From BCD1 sp965230565 (GTDB taxonomy: Bacteria; Bacteroidota; Bacteroidia; Chitinophagales; Saprospiraceae), in the NCBI GenBank assembly GCA_965230565.1, contig CBDDLH010000007.1:124001-188000 (forward strand): a DNA stretch of 64,000 nucleotides, read 5' to 3'. The notes beneath the pieces were generated by a model. It was not told the origin of the DNA and ran no database searches. It worked only from the letters and a program-made list of their open reading frames with translations. This document shows positions 17,893-26,360 of the stretch, piece after piece. The translations under genes were made by a program, and so were the position numbers. Numbering within the stretch: the first letter of the stretch is position 1; each line of letters opens with the position of its first letter.

Positions 17893-18096
17893 CTAAAAAT
17901 TCGTTTTACCCAAAAAAACACCCCGGGGTGGGTAAATCGTTGGTTCCTCAACTTTCAAGTTCCAATCTCCAACTTACAAAAATTTAATTGGTAACTCAAA
18001 ACTTGCAATCGCAATAAACCAACGATTATCAGACTGTTTCAGTTCCATAATGTCTTTTCCTGAAAAAGTAACAGGCCTGAAACAAAAAATCTGATG
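17893..18096. other. Intergenic region with weak inverted repeats
   Basis: About 200 bp upstream of the sigma factor gene. ATCGTTGGTT at about 17938 is matched by AACCAACGAT at about 18017. TGTTTCAG/CTGAAACA at about 18036/18076 could act as the terminator of the upstream adhesin. Confidence 0.35.
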
Positions 18097-19836
18097 TTAT
18101 TCCTTTACAAACCGAACAATATAAGTTTTCCCGTCCGAAGCCAGGATTTGAACCATATACAGGCCACCGGAAAAATTATCTGACAAATTCAATGCCAAAT
18201 TATCTTGAAACCCTTCCTGCTCAACAACAACCCTTCTTCCGGTAACATCGAAAAGTTTAAGACTGACTATACCCAGCCCGGCAGGACTGGAAAAAGTTAC
18301 TTTATCCGAAACAGGATTGGGGAAAATTTCCCATTCATGCTCTGATTCCAGGGTATTTAATCCTGTAGTCATATCAACGTCCACAACTCCTAAGATAGTA
18401 CATCCGTTGGCATCTGTTACCGTAACCTCATAGGTACCTGCTGGCAGATTTTCAATGGTCTGGGTCGTCTCTCCTATTGACCACAGATAAGTATAAGGAG
18501 ATACTCCTCCACCTGGAGTTACGGAGGCTGTACCATTCGCTTCTTCATCAACTGCGGGGGTTGATTCATAATTGAGTGATAATCCCGGAGGAGACGTGAT
18601 GGTCGCAGTTACGGTAACCGTCTGCCCGCTGTTGTCTACAATATAATACTCATAAGTTCCTGGTCCAAGATTTTCTGTACCCGGAACCTCCGCTCCCCAG
18701 AAAACGGAATAAGGAGGCAAACCGCCTGAAATATCAAAATGCACACTGGCATTTTGATCTCCAAAGCACGTTAACGGATTGTTTTCGGTTGTTACATTAA
18801 CGGACATTGGAGCAGCTCCCACTTCAACATCAAAAGTGTAGGTATCCGAACAACAATAATTACTTGTCGTCAGTGAAACCGTATAAGTTCCTGGTTCATC
18901 ATATTGTACCGGGCCAGGGTGACGTTCATTGGATTCCATACCATTCCCAAAATCCCAGGACCATTCTCTTGCATATTTGGATGCATTGTTGAATTCAACT
19001 ACATTACCGTCAATTGAAGCCGTAAACATGGCCGGCGGTATCAACAGACTATCTGCACCCAGGGAATTTACCGACAGGAATACTCCAGAATCAAAAGCAG
19101 TATCGGAACCGTCACCAATAACCAATTTGGCATGATAAGTCTCACCTCCAACTGCATTAAAGGAAGCAGGTAATGGAGTGGTAAGTCCATCATATACGAT
19201 ATGTTGTCCTGATTCATTATTGAGGTAATATTGCTCAAAGGCAGGATCTCCGCAATCGGGATTATCATTGATGGAATTGATAGCCACTGCCTCATTAGAG
19301 TTTGGCACCATACATATATTGATGGCATCATTTGAGTATGGACCAACTAATCCGGGACCTGAAATCAAAAACCCAAATCCGTCGTTAAATGACGAGCAGG
19401 AAAATTCAGGATATTCTTCAGATCCAAATACATAATTAAATTCAAAAACATCTGATACCGCAACCGTGAAGTCAAATTCAATTACCGCAGCATCATGATT
19501 GATGTTTCCGTTAAGCAAGGCTGTAAGGTCATCATCACCAAGTGTAGCATTTGATTGAGACAAAAATTGAAATGCGGCATCGGCTACACCATTAGTTGTT
19601 CCGGTTGTAAAAAGAATACCTGCTCCCAAACCGAGGTTTGTATCCCCGGCGTCAAAAAAGGCAACGGCATCCGCAGAACCACTGAAGGAAACATTCGAAA
19701 TGGTTACATCCGGATTATCAAAAAAATCCACGATCATTTCATTAATGGAATAACTGTTATCAATGAAAAGGTTCGATTGTGCACTTGCATAAAATGAGAG
19801 AGAAAGCAAAACAAAAAAGAGATAGAGCTTCTTCAT
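18097..19836 (-). CDS. T9SS-secreted choice-of-anchor L / PKD / SprB-repeat adhesin
   Basis: The 579-residue protein has a Sec signal (residues 1-19, ending YASAQ). A choice-of-anchor L domain fills about residues 25-260 (ILFTTGTTNGVADAAF, FEFNYVFGSEEYPEF, NDGFGFLISGPGL, INICMVPNSNEAVAINSIND, AKLVIGDGSDTAFDSGVFL). A PKD-like domain follows (WSWDFGNGMESNERHPGPVQ), then two SprB-like repeats (GGLPPYSVFWG, GGGVSPYTYLWSIGET). The protein ends with a type A T9SS sorting domain (EIFPNPVSDKVTFSS ... FSGGLYMVQI). It should be exported across the outer membrane and anchored at the surface. Like the giant adhesin, it shares a strand and neighbourhood with the ECF sigma pair. Confidence 0.92.
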   Translation of the reverse strand: MKKLYLFFVLLSLSFYASAQSNLFIDNSYSINEMIVDFFDNPDVTISNVSFSGSADAVAFFDAGDTNLGLGAGILFTTGTTNGVADAAFQFLSQSNATLGDDDLTALLNGNINHDAAVIEFDFTVAVSDVFEFNYVFGSEEYPEFSCSSFNDGFGFLISGPGLVGPYSNDAINICMVPNSNEAVAINSINDNPDCGDPAFEQYYLNNESGQHIVYDGLTTPLPASFNAVGGETYHAKLVIGDGSDTAFDSGVFLSVNSLGADSLLIPPAMFTASIDGNVVEFNNASKYAREWSWDFGNGMESNERHPGPVQYDEPGTYTVSLTTSNYCCSDTYTFDVEVGAAPMSVNVTTENNPLTCFGDQNASVHFDISGGLPPYSVFWGAEVPGTENLGPGTYEYYIVDNSGQTVTVTATITSPPGLSLNYESTPAVDEEANGTASVTPGGGVSPYTYLWSIGETTQTIENLPAGTYEVTVTDANGCTILGVVDVDMTTGLNTLESEHEWEIFPNPVSDKVTFSSPAGLGIVSLKLFDVTGRRVVVEQEGFQDNLALNLSDNFSGGLYMVQILASDGKTYIVRFVKE

Positions 19837-19921
19837 GGTTATTCGTTTTTTTGATAGTGTAAAGAATATTGGGTTTCAAAGTAAAATGATTCTTATTTTA
19901 AAAGAAATGTTGCCTAAAGCA

Positions 19922-21508
19922 TCAATTAGGAATAAACTTTGGGGCCTTCCTTACTTTGGTAGCCTGCTCAAATGAAAAGGCGATTTCAATCAGCACCGGT
20001 TCACTCCAGGCTTTTCCAAAAAAGGATATTCCCACGGGAAGTTCATCAATAAAGCCCATAGGTACCGTAATATTCGGATAACCTGCCCTGGCTGCAGGAG
20101 AGGAACTTCCTACATGAAAACTGTCACCATTTACATGGTCAGTCTTCCAGGCCGGACCTCCGGTCGGAGCAATAATAGCATCCAGTTCATGGTCCTCCAT
20201 TACCTTATCTATTCCATCTTCTCTGCAACCTTTTAGCATCTTTTCCAGGGCCTCTTTATATTCTTCAGAATCGAGATCCCCCTTTTCCCGGGCCATTTCG
20301 AGGTATTTCTGATTATAAAACTCCATTTCAACCTCATCAGTCTTATTAAAAGCGATTAATTCATCCAGACTTTTGATCTTTGCGTCGGGACCTAAAGACT
20401 CAAAATACTTATTCAAACCATCTTTATATTCAAAAAGCATAACCTGAAAAGAGTTTTTTCCGGCATCAGAAGCGGTTATTTGATCCAGCTCAATGACCTC
20501 AGCACCCTGACTTTTCAAAAATTCTACCGTACTTTCCATCAAGGAATCAACTTTGTAATGACTTCCTAATGGCCTTGTAAAAAGCCCAAGACGCTTTCCC
20601 CTAAGTCCATCCTCTTTGAGGAATTGAGTATAGTCCTCATAAAAATGTCCGTCACTGTCGATAGTTTTTGCATCCAGTGAATCTACTCCAACCAGTGTTC
20701 CCAGGCAAATAGTGGCATCGGTTACGGTCCTGGCCATTGGTCCGGGAGTATCCTGTGTGAATGAAATTGGAATTACGCCGGACCTGCTGACTAAACCTAC
20801 GGTCGGTTTTATTCCCACAATCCCGTTGGCTGTGGAGGGGCAAACTATGGAACCGTTGGTTTCGGTACCAATAGCCAGAACCGTGAGATTTGCAGATACC
20901 GCAACGCCTGACCCTGAACTCGAACCACAAGGATTCCTGTCCAAGACATAAGGGTTCCTCGTCTGGCCACCTACCCCACTCCATCCGCTTGAAGACATCT
21001 CACCCCTGAAATTTGCCCATTCACTAAGGTTGGCTTTGGCAATGATCACCGCTCCTGCTTCTCTCAATTTCTGTGCGACATAACTGTCCTGTAAAGGAAA
21101 TGAATTGGCCATTGCCCTGGACCCTGCCGTTGTAGGCATCTTATCATGAGTATCAATATTATCCTTAAGTACCACCGGGATCCCATGCAATGGCCCACGG
21201 ATATCTCCATTTTTCAAAGCTTCGTCAAGTTCCCTCGCAATGGACATTGCATCGGGATTTACCTGAATAATGGAGTTCAGACCAGGGCCGTTTTTATCTA
21301 TTTCATTAATACGATCAATATATGCCTGCGTGACTTCTTCAATGGTAAAATCGCCATTCTGAAATCCTGCTTTTAAAAAGGCAATATCTTTTTCCTCAAA
21401 AGGGAAAGAGTCTGTTTCAGTCATTGCTGACTTTTGGCTTTGCTGACAGGAAAATTGGAATAAAAAGAAGAATAAGGCTGAGATGAGGACTGCATACTTT
21501 CTTGCCAT
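19922..21508 (-). CDS. Amidase-signature family lipoprotein
   Basis: The 528-residue protein starts at the Met of MARKYAVLIS, which gives a clean lipoprotein signal (LFQFSC). An upstream in-frame Met at 21568 would add 20 residues and spoil the signal. The amidase signature is complete: Lys in HGIPVVLKDNI, GSSSGSGVAVSANL with the bridging Ser, and GTETNGSIVCPS with the nucleophile Ser region (Ser-cisSer-Lys triad). The family hydrolyses amide bonds. A lipoprotein location suggests envelope peptides or imported amides as substrates, but the true substrate is not predictable. The gene lies 63 bp downstream of the VTT membrane protein. Confidence 0.9.
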   Translation of the reverse strand: MARKYAVLISALFFFLFQFSCQQSQKSAMTETDSFPFEEKDIAFLKAGFQNGDFTIEEVTQAYIDRINEIDKNGPGLNSIIQVNPDAMSIARELDEALKNGDIRGPLHGIPVVLKDNIDTHDKMPTTAGSRAMANSFPLQDSYVAQKLREAGAVIIAKANLSEWANFRGEMSSSGWSGVGGQTRNPYVLDRNPCGSSSGSGVAVSANLTVLAIGTETNGSIVCPSTANGIVGIKPTVGLVSRSGVIPISFTQDTPGPMARTVTDATICLGTLVGVDSLDAKTIDSDGHFYEDYTQFLKEDGLRGKRLGLFTRPLGSHYKVDSLMESTVEFLKSQGAEVIELDQITASDAGKNSFQVMLFEYKDGLNKYFESLGPDAKIKSLDELIAFNKTDEVEMEFYNQKYLEMAREKGDLDSEEYKEALEKMLKGCREDGIDKVMEDHELDAIIAPTGGPAWKTDHVNGDSFHVGSSSPAARAGYPNITVPMGFIDELPVGISFFGKAWSEPVLIEIAFSFEQATKVRKAPKFIPN

Positions 21509-21571
21509 GGCTGGATTCGATTTAGTAAAAATTAGATTCACCGGGAAAAGATACTGAAATCCCTGCAATTC

Positions 21572-22144
21572 CTACAAAATCAATTCGGTAATTCCGGCGC
21601 CTAAAAACACATAAAGGGCATTTAAGGTCAGTTGGCCAATGAATACTCCCAGAATCATGTACTTATAAGGCATCTTTACAATACCCGCTGCATAACAAAT
21701 GAGATCAGTGGGTACCAAAGGAAAAAACGCCCAACCAAGAACGAACAATGCTGACCCCGGCCGTTCCAGCCTGGATTTCCATAGCCTAACCCCTTTGGGA
21801 TATTTTCTTTCAAAATATTCACTGAATCCGAGGTAATCAGCAAAAAAGTACATCGCTGTTGCCCAAAAAACAACTCCTACCATGGAAAAGAAAAGCACCA
21901 GAAAAAGCTGATCAGGAAACATTATGGCACCGCCCAGAACGATGGGCGTTGTTGGAATAAAAAACAAACCTCTTCCAAGGTTCATCAAAACATAAATCAA
22001 CATCATTTCGCCGCTAAAACGCCGGATTACGCTCGCAATAAATTCAGGGGTTGCCACCTCGGGCTTAATAATGACGGTTGTAATTCCTGTAAGGATTAGG
22101 GACAACCAGAGAATGGTGAAAAAAACCTGGGTTTTCTTGAGCAT
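21572..22144 (-). CDS. VTT (SNARE-associated/TVP38) family membrane protein
   Basis: A 190-residue inner-membrane protein with about five hydrophobic segments. Recognisable VTT/DedA-like features are GRGLFFIPTTPIVLGGAIMF, the re-entrant-loop region, and the second conserved block GWAFFPLVPTDLICYAAGIV followed by MPYKYMILGVFIGQL. DedA/VTT proteins are lipid scramblases or membrane-homeostasis proteins in characterised bacteria. It probably shares a transcript with the amidase downstream. Confidence 0.85.
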   Translation of the reverse strand: MLKKTQVFFTILWLSLILTGITTVIIKPEVATPEFIASVIRRFSGEMMLIYVLMNLGRGLFFIPTTPIVLGGAIMFPDQLFLVLFFSMVGVVFWATAMYFFADYLGFSEYFERKYPKGVRLWKSRLERPGSALFVLGWAFFPLVPTDLICYAAGIVKMPYKYMILGVFIGQLTLNALYVFLGAGITELIL

Positions 22145-22219
22145 TAAATATTCGGAATTTGTAGATATTATCTGTAAAACTCACTTTTAGAAACCTGACA
22201 TATGATCAAACTTGGTGAC

Positions 22220-22247
22220 ATTGTTATTTTTTTTGAGCTTACATTTG
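22220..22247 (+). promoter_or_regulatory. Candidate promoter of the structured RNA
   Basis: TACATTTG (22240-22247) is an exact -7 box and ATTG (22220-22223) a possible -33 element. The 16-bp spacing is somewhat short. No plus-strand protein gene follows. Confidence 0.4.
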
Positions 22248-22253
22248 AATCGG

Positions 22254-22423
22254 AAATGAAACGAATCGCCCCGAAAAACCTGAAAACTTTTGCGTAAGCT
22301 ATGAAAACTAAGTCGGAGACGCAACTCCGCGCAAGTCGCTCTCATACCAGGATTCAGTTCCGGTCATTTTTTGGCCGGACCAGAGGCCCACAGCACTAAA
22401 CCTGCTCACGTGGGCCTTTTTTT
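22254..22423 (+). ncRNA. Candidate structured small RNA
   Basis: The plus strand has a -7 promoter box at 22240-22247, no open reading frame, and several hairpins: CGGAG-ACGCAA-CTCCG at about 22313-22329 and a CCGG/CCGG hairpin at about 22362-22379. It ends in a textbook terminator, AGGCCCAC paired with GTGGGCCT (22384-22417), followed by a run of T to 22423. The T run overlaps the stop codon of the minus-strand rhodanese gene, and the minus strand has no T run here, so the terminator belongs to a plus-strand transcript. I could not match it to 6S, SRP, tmRNA, RNase P or a common riboswitch. Its start is inferred. Confidence 0.45.
22384..22423 (+). terminator. Rho-independent terminator of the candidate RNA
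   Basis: An 8-bp stem (AGGCCCAC / GTGGGCCT) with an 18-base loop, followed by seven T residues on the plus strand. Confidence 0.7.
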
Positions 22424-23408
22424 ATCTGTTGATCAGCACCTTATGTGTTTTTACAGATATTCCCTTTGAAAAACGGAAGAAGTAAATGCCCGCTTCCAAT
22501 TTAGATACATCAATATAATCCAAAGCTGATGCCTGTGTTTCGAGAACCTTCCGTCCATCCACCGTCAAAACTTCAATCTTTATCCCCGTAGGATCATAAT
22601 TCTCAAAATACAGCTTATCATCGACGGGATTAGGAAAAACCTTTAATTCCTCAATAGAAGAAGGGTCCGTTAAAAAAACTGTTTGCCCCTGCCCAACCCG
22701 AATGATATTCACCAAATGATTTCCAGTATTACTGACCATCAAAAATTCGAGGGAGTCGACCAATTCATCCTGAGGAGCATAAACGATATCAAAGGTATAA
22801 TCTTGAGCCCCCCAAAGTTGAATTCCCAAATCAAAATCCGTAGAAAACTCGTCGTTTTCTGCCAGACTGGAGGCTGCTTCAAAACTAAGGAGGCTATTTC
22901 CTCGATTGGTTATTTTAATCTTCAAAGTATCCAATGCCATTAAAGACACTGTATCCAAAGGGAAAATGCTGTCCGAAACAAACATAAACCTGGGAGCAAA
23001 TCCATCCGTGGTCGGTAAGGACTCATTATTCCAGGCCTGGATTCCTCCCAACATATTATAAACCTCCTGGAAGCCAAGCGTTTCCATAATGGACATAGTC
23101 TGTCCGCTGCGATTGCCTGATTTACAGTGAATGAGATACCTCTTTTCCTTATTTAACTGGTCGAGCTGATCATTGAAATCAATATCAAAAAAATTGATAT
23201 TGATGGCATCTTCGAGGTGTTCAGGATTGTATTCACCCGGAGTACGTACATCCAGAATCACAAAGTTGGGATTATAATAATTGGCATTGACGAGGCTGTC
23301 AGATGTCGTGACCGTAAGATGATCAAATATCTGTGATTGTCCGGTAAAACTCAATAAGGCAAAAAATATCACCAGGAAAAGAAGTGGAAATTTATTTTTC
23401 ATAATCAA
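22422..23408 (-). CDS. Secreted rhodanese-domain protein with T9SS sorting domain
   Basis: The 328-residue protein has a Sec signal (cleavage near SFTGQSQ). A rhodanese domain (about 32-130) has the catalytic loop HCKSGNRSG (Cys95) and the preceding VILDVRTPGEYNPEHL. An immunoglobulin-like or choice-of-anchor region (about 150-240) and a type A T9SS sorting domain (ELKVFPNPVDDKLYFE ... LEAGIYFFRFSKG) follow. Rhodaneses transfer sulfane sulfur through a persulfide on Cys. A complete active site on a cell-surface protein is unusual. The gene lies just after frameshifted tdk on the same strand. Confidence 0.92.
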   Translation of the reverse strand: MIMKNKFPLLFLVIFFALLSFTGQSQIFDHLTVTTSDSLVNANYYNPNFVILDVRTPGEYNPEHLEDAININFFDIDFNDQLDQLNKEKRYLIHCKSGNRSGQTMSIMETLGFQEVYNMLGGIQAWNNESLPTTDGFAPRFMFVSDSIFPLDTVSLMALDTLKIKITNRGNSLLSFEAASSLAENDEFSTDFDLGIQLWGAQDYTFDIVYAPQDELVDSLEFLMVSNTGNHLVNIIRVGQGQTVFLTDPSSIEELKVFPNPVDDKLYFENYDPTGIKIEVLTVDGRKVLETQASALDYIDVSKLEAGIYFFRFSKGISVKTHKVLINR

Positions 23409-23429
23409 TGGGTTAATTGGTCAACGAGG

Positions 23430-24018
23430 TTATTTTCCAAAATCCAGGATGTTACCCATGCTGTAACACGTTCTGCAACGAGGTTCATAGCTGTCCTTTT
23501 CACCGAGTACTACAGTATCTTCTTCTTTGGACTTTCGGTATGAAAAAACAGCGAGGTTTCCACAATGCTGGCAAATGGCATGGACTTTTGTGATGTATTC
23601 CGCTACAGCGAGTAATTGGGGGATGGGTCCAAAAGGGTTCCCTTTAAAATCCATATCCAGGCCTGCGACGATTACTCTCGTACCCCTCAAAGCCAGCTGC
23701 TGACAAACTGTCGTGAGGTTTTCACTAAAGAACTGGGCTTCATCTATACCTACTACATCGACTCCTTCTGACAATTCCAGGATCTTCCTCGGATCTTCAA
23801 CCGGGGTGGACAGAATATAATTGGCATCATGAGAAACAACCTTAGCTTCATCATATCGGGTATCCACCTTTGGTTTAAAAATTTCCACCTTTTGATTGGC
23901 GATCTTTAGCCCTTTTCAGTCGCCTGATCAACTCTTCTGTCTTACCGGAGAACATCGACCCGCAGATGACTTCTATCCAACCACTGCGCTGACCTTTAAA
24001 ATGAGGTTCTAAAAACAT
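23430..24018 (-). pseudogene. tdk: Thymidine kinase, interrupted by a +1 frameshift
   Basis: The frame from the Met at 24018 encodes a normal start (FLEPHFKGQRSGWIEVICGSMFSGKTEELIRRLKRAK, split here by domain: P-loop GSMFSGKT). It then runs into a stop. The second frame resumes as IANQKVEIFKPKVDTRYDEA and encodes the rest: GIDEAQFFS, the AGLDMDFKGNPFGP lasso region and the zinc cysteines CQHC and CRTC. Removing one base at about 23904 (GCTAAAGATCGCC read as GCTAAAATCGCC) restores a full-length type II thymidine kinase of about 196 residues. This salvage enzyme makes dTMP from thymidine. The break may be real or a sequencing error. Confidence 0.9.
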
Positions 24019-24178
24019 ATTTGATGATTAAAACAATACCTGGTTATGGGAAAGAGTTTCATTGTATAATTCAACAGGTTGAAATCGTACTTCCCGAAAT
24101 TTTATCAAAAAAAATATACCTCAAATGTAAAACAAATAAAGAAAATTTTGAGTTAGGAATGAATTAATATCAATCTAT

Positions 24179-24186
24179 TATCTTTG
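24179..24186 (+). promoter_or_regulatory. Candidate -7 promoter box
   Basis: TATCTTTG matches TAnnTTTG and lies 22 bp before the start at 24209. No convincing -33 element is seen. Confidence 0.4.
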
Positions 24187-24208
24187 CGAAAAACATAATT
24201 AAGGATTC

Positions 24209-24916
24209 ATGGATTTGCAACAAAGTAAAAAAATACTGGACAAGATAAATGCGTTGTATCAAAGCATCTCTGTAGAGGATGATCATATATCTTCCATTGA
24301 AAGGGATTTGATGCTCAGTTACATCCGACAGCTTTACGAATCTTTTTTGGACACTAAACCGGAAACACTATCTGCTCCGGCGAGAAAAGCCATAAAAAAA
24401 GCTAAAATCAAAAAAACACCGCCGGCAAATCCGCAGCCGGTAGAACCAGCACCTGCACCACCAAAGGAAAGTGCTCCGGAACCGGTTTTCGAAGTGGTTC
24501 CTCCAACTCCGGAACCTGAGCCAGAGCCGGCACCTGCACCAAAACCAAAGGTCGAAAGTGAACCAGTGTCCAAGACACCCCCTGCTTCAAAAGTAAAGGC
24601 TGCACCTCTAGGAAAATACAAAACCCTTTTTGAAAATAAGGAAGCCCATGAACTCTCCGAGAAATTGAGCCTTCAACCCATTAGTGACATCACCAAATCC
24701 ATTGCCATCAATGACAAATTGCTTTATGTAAATGATCTTTTTGGAAAAGATGCTAATGCCTATGCAGTTACCCTCAACCAACTCAATAGTTTAGGCAGTA
24801 TGGACGAAGCCCGTAATGTCCTCCTGGAGTTCGCCAAAAGTAATGACTGGCTTGCTGATGAGAAACAAGATACAGCCCGGGCATTCATCAAACTGGTACG
24901 GCGCAGATACATTTAA
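24209..24916 (+). CDS. Conserved hypothetical protein with Pro/Glu/Ala-rich linker
   Basis: No named family is recognised. The 235 residues fall into three parts. An N-terminal helical segment (1-50: LDKINALYQSISVEDDHISS) is followed by a low-complexity linker (about 65-135) rich in Pro, Ala, Glu and Lys. The C-terminal globular domain (about 140-235: LQPISDITKSIAINDKLLYV, NDLFGKDANAYAVTLNQLNS) ends in basic RRRYI. The C-terminal block resembles one I associate with Bacteroidota hypothetical proteins. There is no signal peptide or membrane helix, so it is probably cytoplasmic. It is a single-gene unit. Confidence 0.75.
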   Translation: MDLQQSKKILDKINALYQSISVEDDHISSIERDLMLSYIRQLYESFLDTKPETLSAPARKAIKKAKIKKTPPANPQPVEPAPAPPKESAPEPVFEVVPPTPEPEPEPAPAPKPKVESEPVSKTPPASKVKAAPLGKYKTLFENKEAHELSEKLSLQPISDITKSIAINDKLLYVNDLFGKDANAYAVTLNQLNSLGSMDEARNVLLEFAKSNDWLADEKQDTARAFIKLVRRRYI

Positions 24917-25049
24917 GATAAACCCAATTTGACCCGAAGATTAACCCAGGGTAAATCTTCTGAATTTTAGCGAAAAAAACAATTTAGCGTCTCAATAAAC
25001 TTTTTTTTCATTTTGGAAAAGTGTTATTTTACACTAAGTGTTTTTTTTG

Positions 25050-25057
25050 TACATTTG
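25050..25057 (+). promoter_or_regulatory. Candidate -7 promoter box of pfkA
   Basis: TACATTTG, an exact -7 match, 73 bp before the pfkA start. No clear -33 box is seen. Confidence 0.4.
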
Positions 25058-25130
25058 CCCACTTAAAAATTAGGGAACCCTAATTCGGATAAGTATTTGT
25101 TTTTGTTTTTGAAACATAAAAAATATACCA

Positions 25131-26102
25131 ATGAAAAAAATCGCCGTATTCACTTCCGGAGGAGATGCACCCGGGATGAATGCCTGCATAAGAGCCGTAG
25201 TCCGAACAGCGGTTCAGAATAAGTGTAAGGTCGTAGGTATCAAAAGAGGATATGAAGGGATGATCGAAGGTGACTTCATACCTTTGGCAAGACCTGATGT
25301 CAGCAATATTATTCAACAGGGAGGTACAATCCTCTATTCGGCAAGAAGTGAAAGATTTCGTACTCCTGAAGGGCGGAAAATGGCCTATGAGCAGCTGAAA
25401 AAAGCCCGGATCAATGGGGTTGTCGCCATTGGAGGAAACGGTACATTTACCGGTGCACAGGTTTTCATGGAAGAATATCCTGACATTCCCTTTGTAGGGG
25501 TTCCGGGAACCATTGATAATGACCTGTACGGTACCGACTTTACCATCGGGTACGATACAGCTATCAATACCGCTATGCAGGCTATTGATAAAATTAAAGA
25601 TACGGCCAATGCTCACAATCGTATCTTCTTTGTGGAAGTAATGGGACGAGATGCAGGTTTCATCGCACTCTTAAGTGGTATTGCTACCGGTTCAGAGGAA
25701 GTATTGATTCCTGAGAGCAAAACTGAGATTGAGGAGGTTATCGCCAATTTGGAATCCATTGACGGAGAAAAGAAAACTTCGAGTATCGTTATCGTTGCCG
25801 AGGGAGATGATGAAGGAGGAGCATTCACCGTTGCGGATAAAGTAAAAAAATTACGTCCGGACTTAAGTATCAGAGTAACCGTGCTCGGTCACGTTCAGCG
25901 CGGAGGTAGTCCTACCTGTATGGAGCGGGTTCGCGCCAGCCGCCTTGGGCTTGAGGCTGTTAATGCTCTTCTAACGGGAATGCGTGGTGTAATGATCGGT
26001 CAAATTCACAAGGATATTTCTTATATCCCGTTTTCCAGAGCAATTAATTTCAAACAAGTAATCAATCCGGTACTGTTGGATATGGTAAAAATATTGAGAT
26101 AA
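25131..26102 (+). CDS. pfkA: 6-phosphofructokinase, ATP-type
   Basis: This 323-residue glycolytic enzyme phosphorylates fructose 6-phosphate to the 1,6-bisphosphate. Motifs in order are FTSGGDAPGMNACIRAVV, VAIGGNGTFTGAQ, VPGTIDNDLYGTDFTIGYDTA, EVMGRDAGFIALLS and LGHVQRGGSPTCMERV. The Gly in PGTIDND and the Gly after GGN correspond to E. coli Gly124 and Gly104 and favour ATP as the phosphoryl donor. Oddly, the GGDG motif reads GGNG, replacing the residue equivalent to Asp103, which helps bind Mg-ATP. A strong terminator follows, then a second, PPi-type enzyme. Confidence 0.95.
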   Translation: MKKIAVFTSGGDAPGMNACIRAVVRTAVQNKCKVVGIKRGYEGMIEGDFIPLARPDVSNIIQQGGTILYSARSERFRTPEGRKMAYEQLKKARINGVVAIGGNGTFTGAQVFMEEYPDIPFVGVPGTIDNDLYGTDFTIGYDTAINTAMQAIDKIKDTANAHNRIFFVEVMGRDAGFIALLSGIATGSEEVLIPESKTEIEEVIANLESIDGEKKTSSIVIVAEGDDEGGAFTVADKVKKLRPDLSIRVTVLGHVQRGGSPTCMERVRASRLGLEAVNALLTGMRGVMIGQIHKDISYIPFSRAINFKQVINPVLLDMVKILR

Positions 26103-26123
26103 GAATTACTCCGGAATAGTATA

Positions 26124-26160
26124 AAAGGGCTCCGGATAATTATCATCCGGAGCCCTTTTA
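26124..26160 (+). terminator. Terminator after pfkA
   Basis: A 15-bp stem, AAAAGGGCTCCGGAT / ATCCGGAGCCCTTTT, with a 7-base loop. It is symmetrical, so it could stop transcription from either side. Confidence 0.85.
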
Positions 26161-26360
26161 TATTGTTGCTAGGACCTTTCATAAAACGCCAAAAACCATT
26201 ACGGTTTTTTCCTTTTTATTCCATTTGAGCATTTTTGGTTTCATCGCTGGGTTTTGCCCGATTTTTTATTAATTTGTGCCTCTGTTTTTCCAAGCCTTAT
26301 ATATTTCATTGAAGGTGAGGGTAGCAGTTTTAACTGATTTATTACTGAAAAATAAACATC

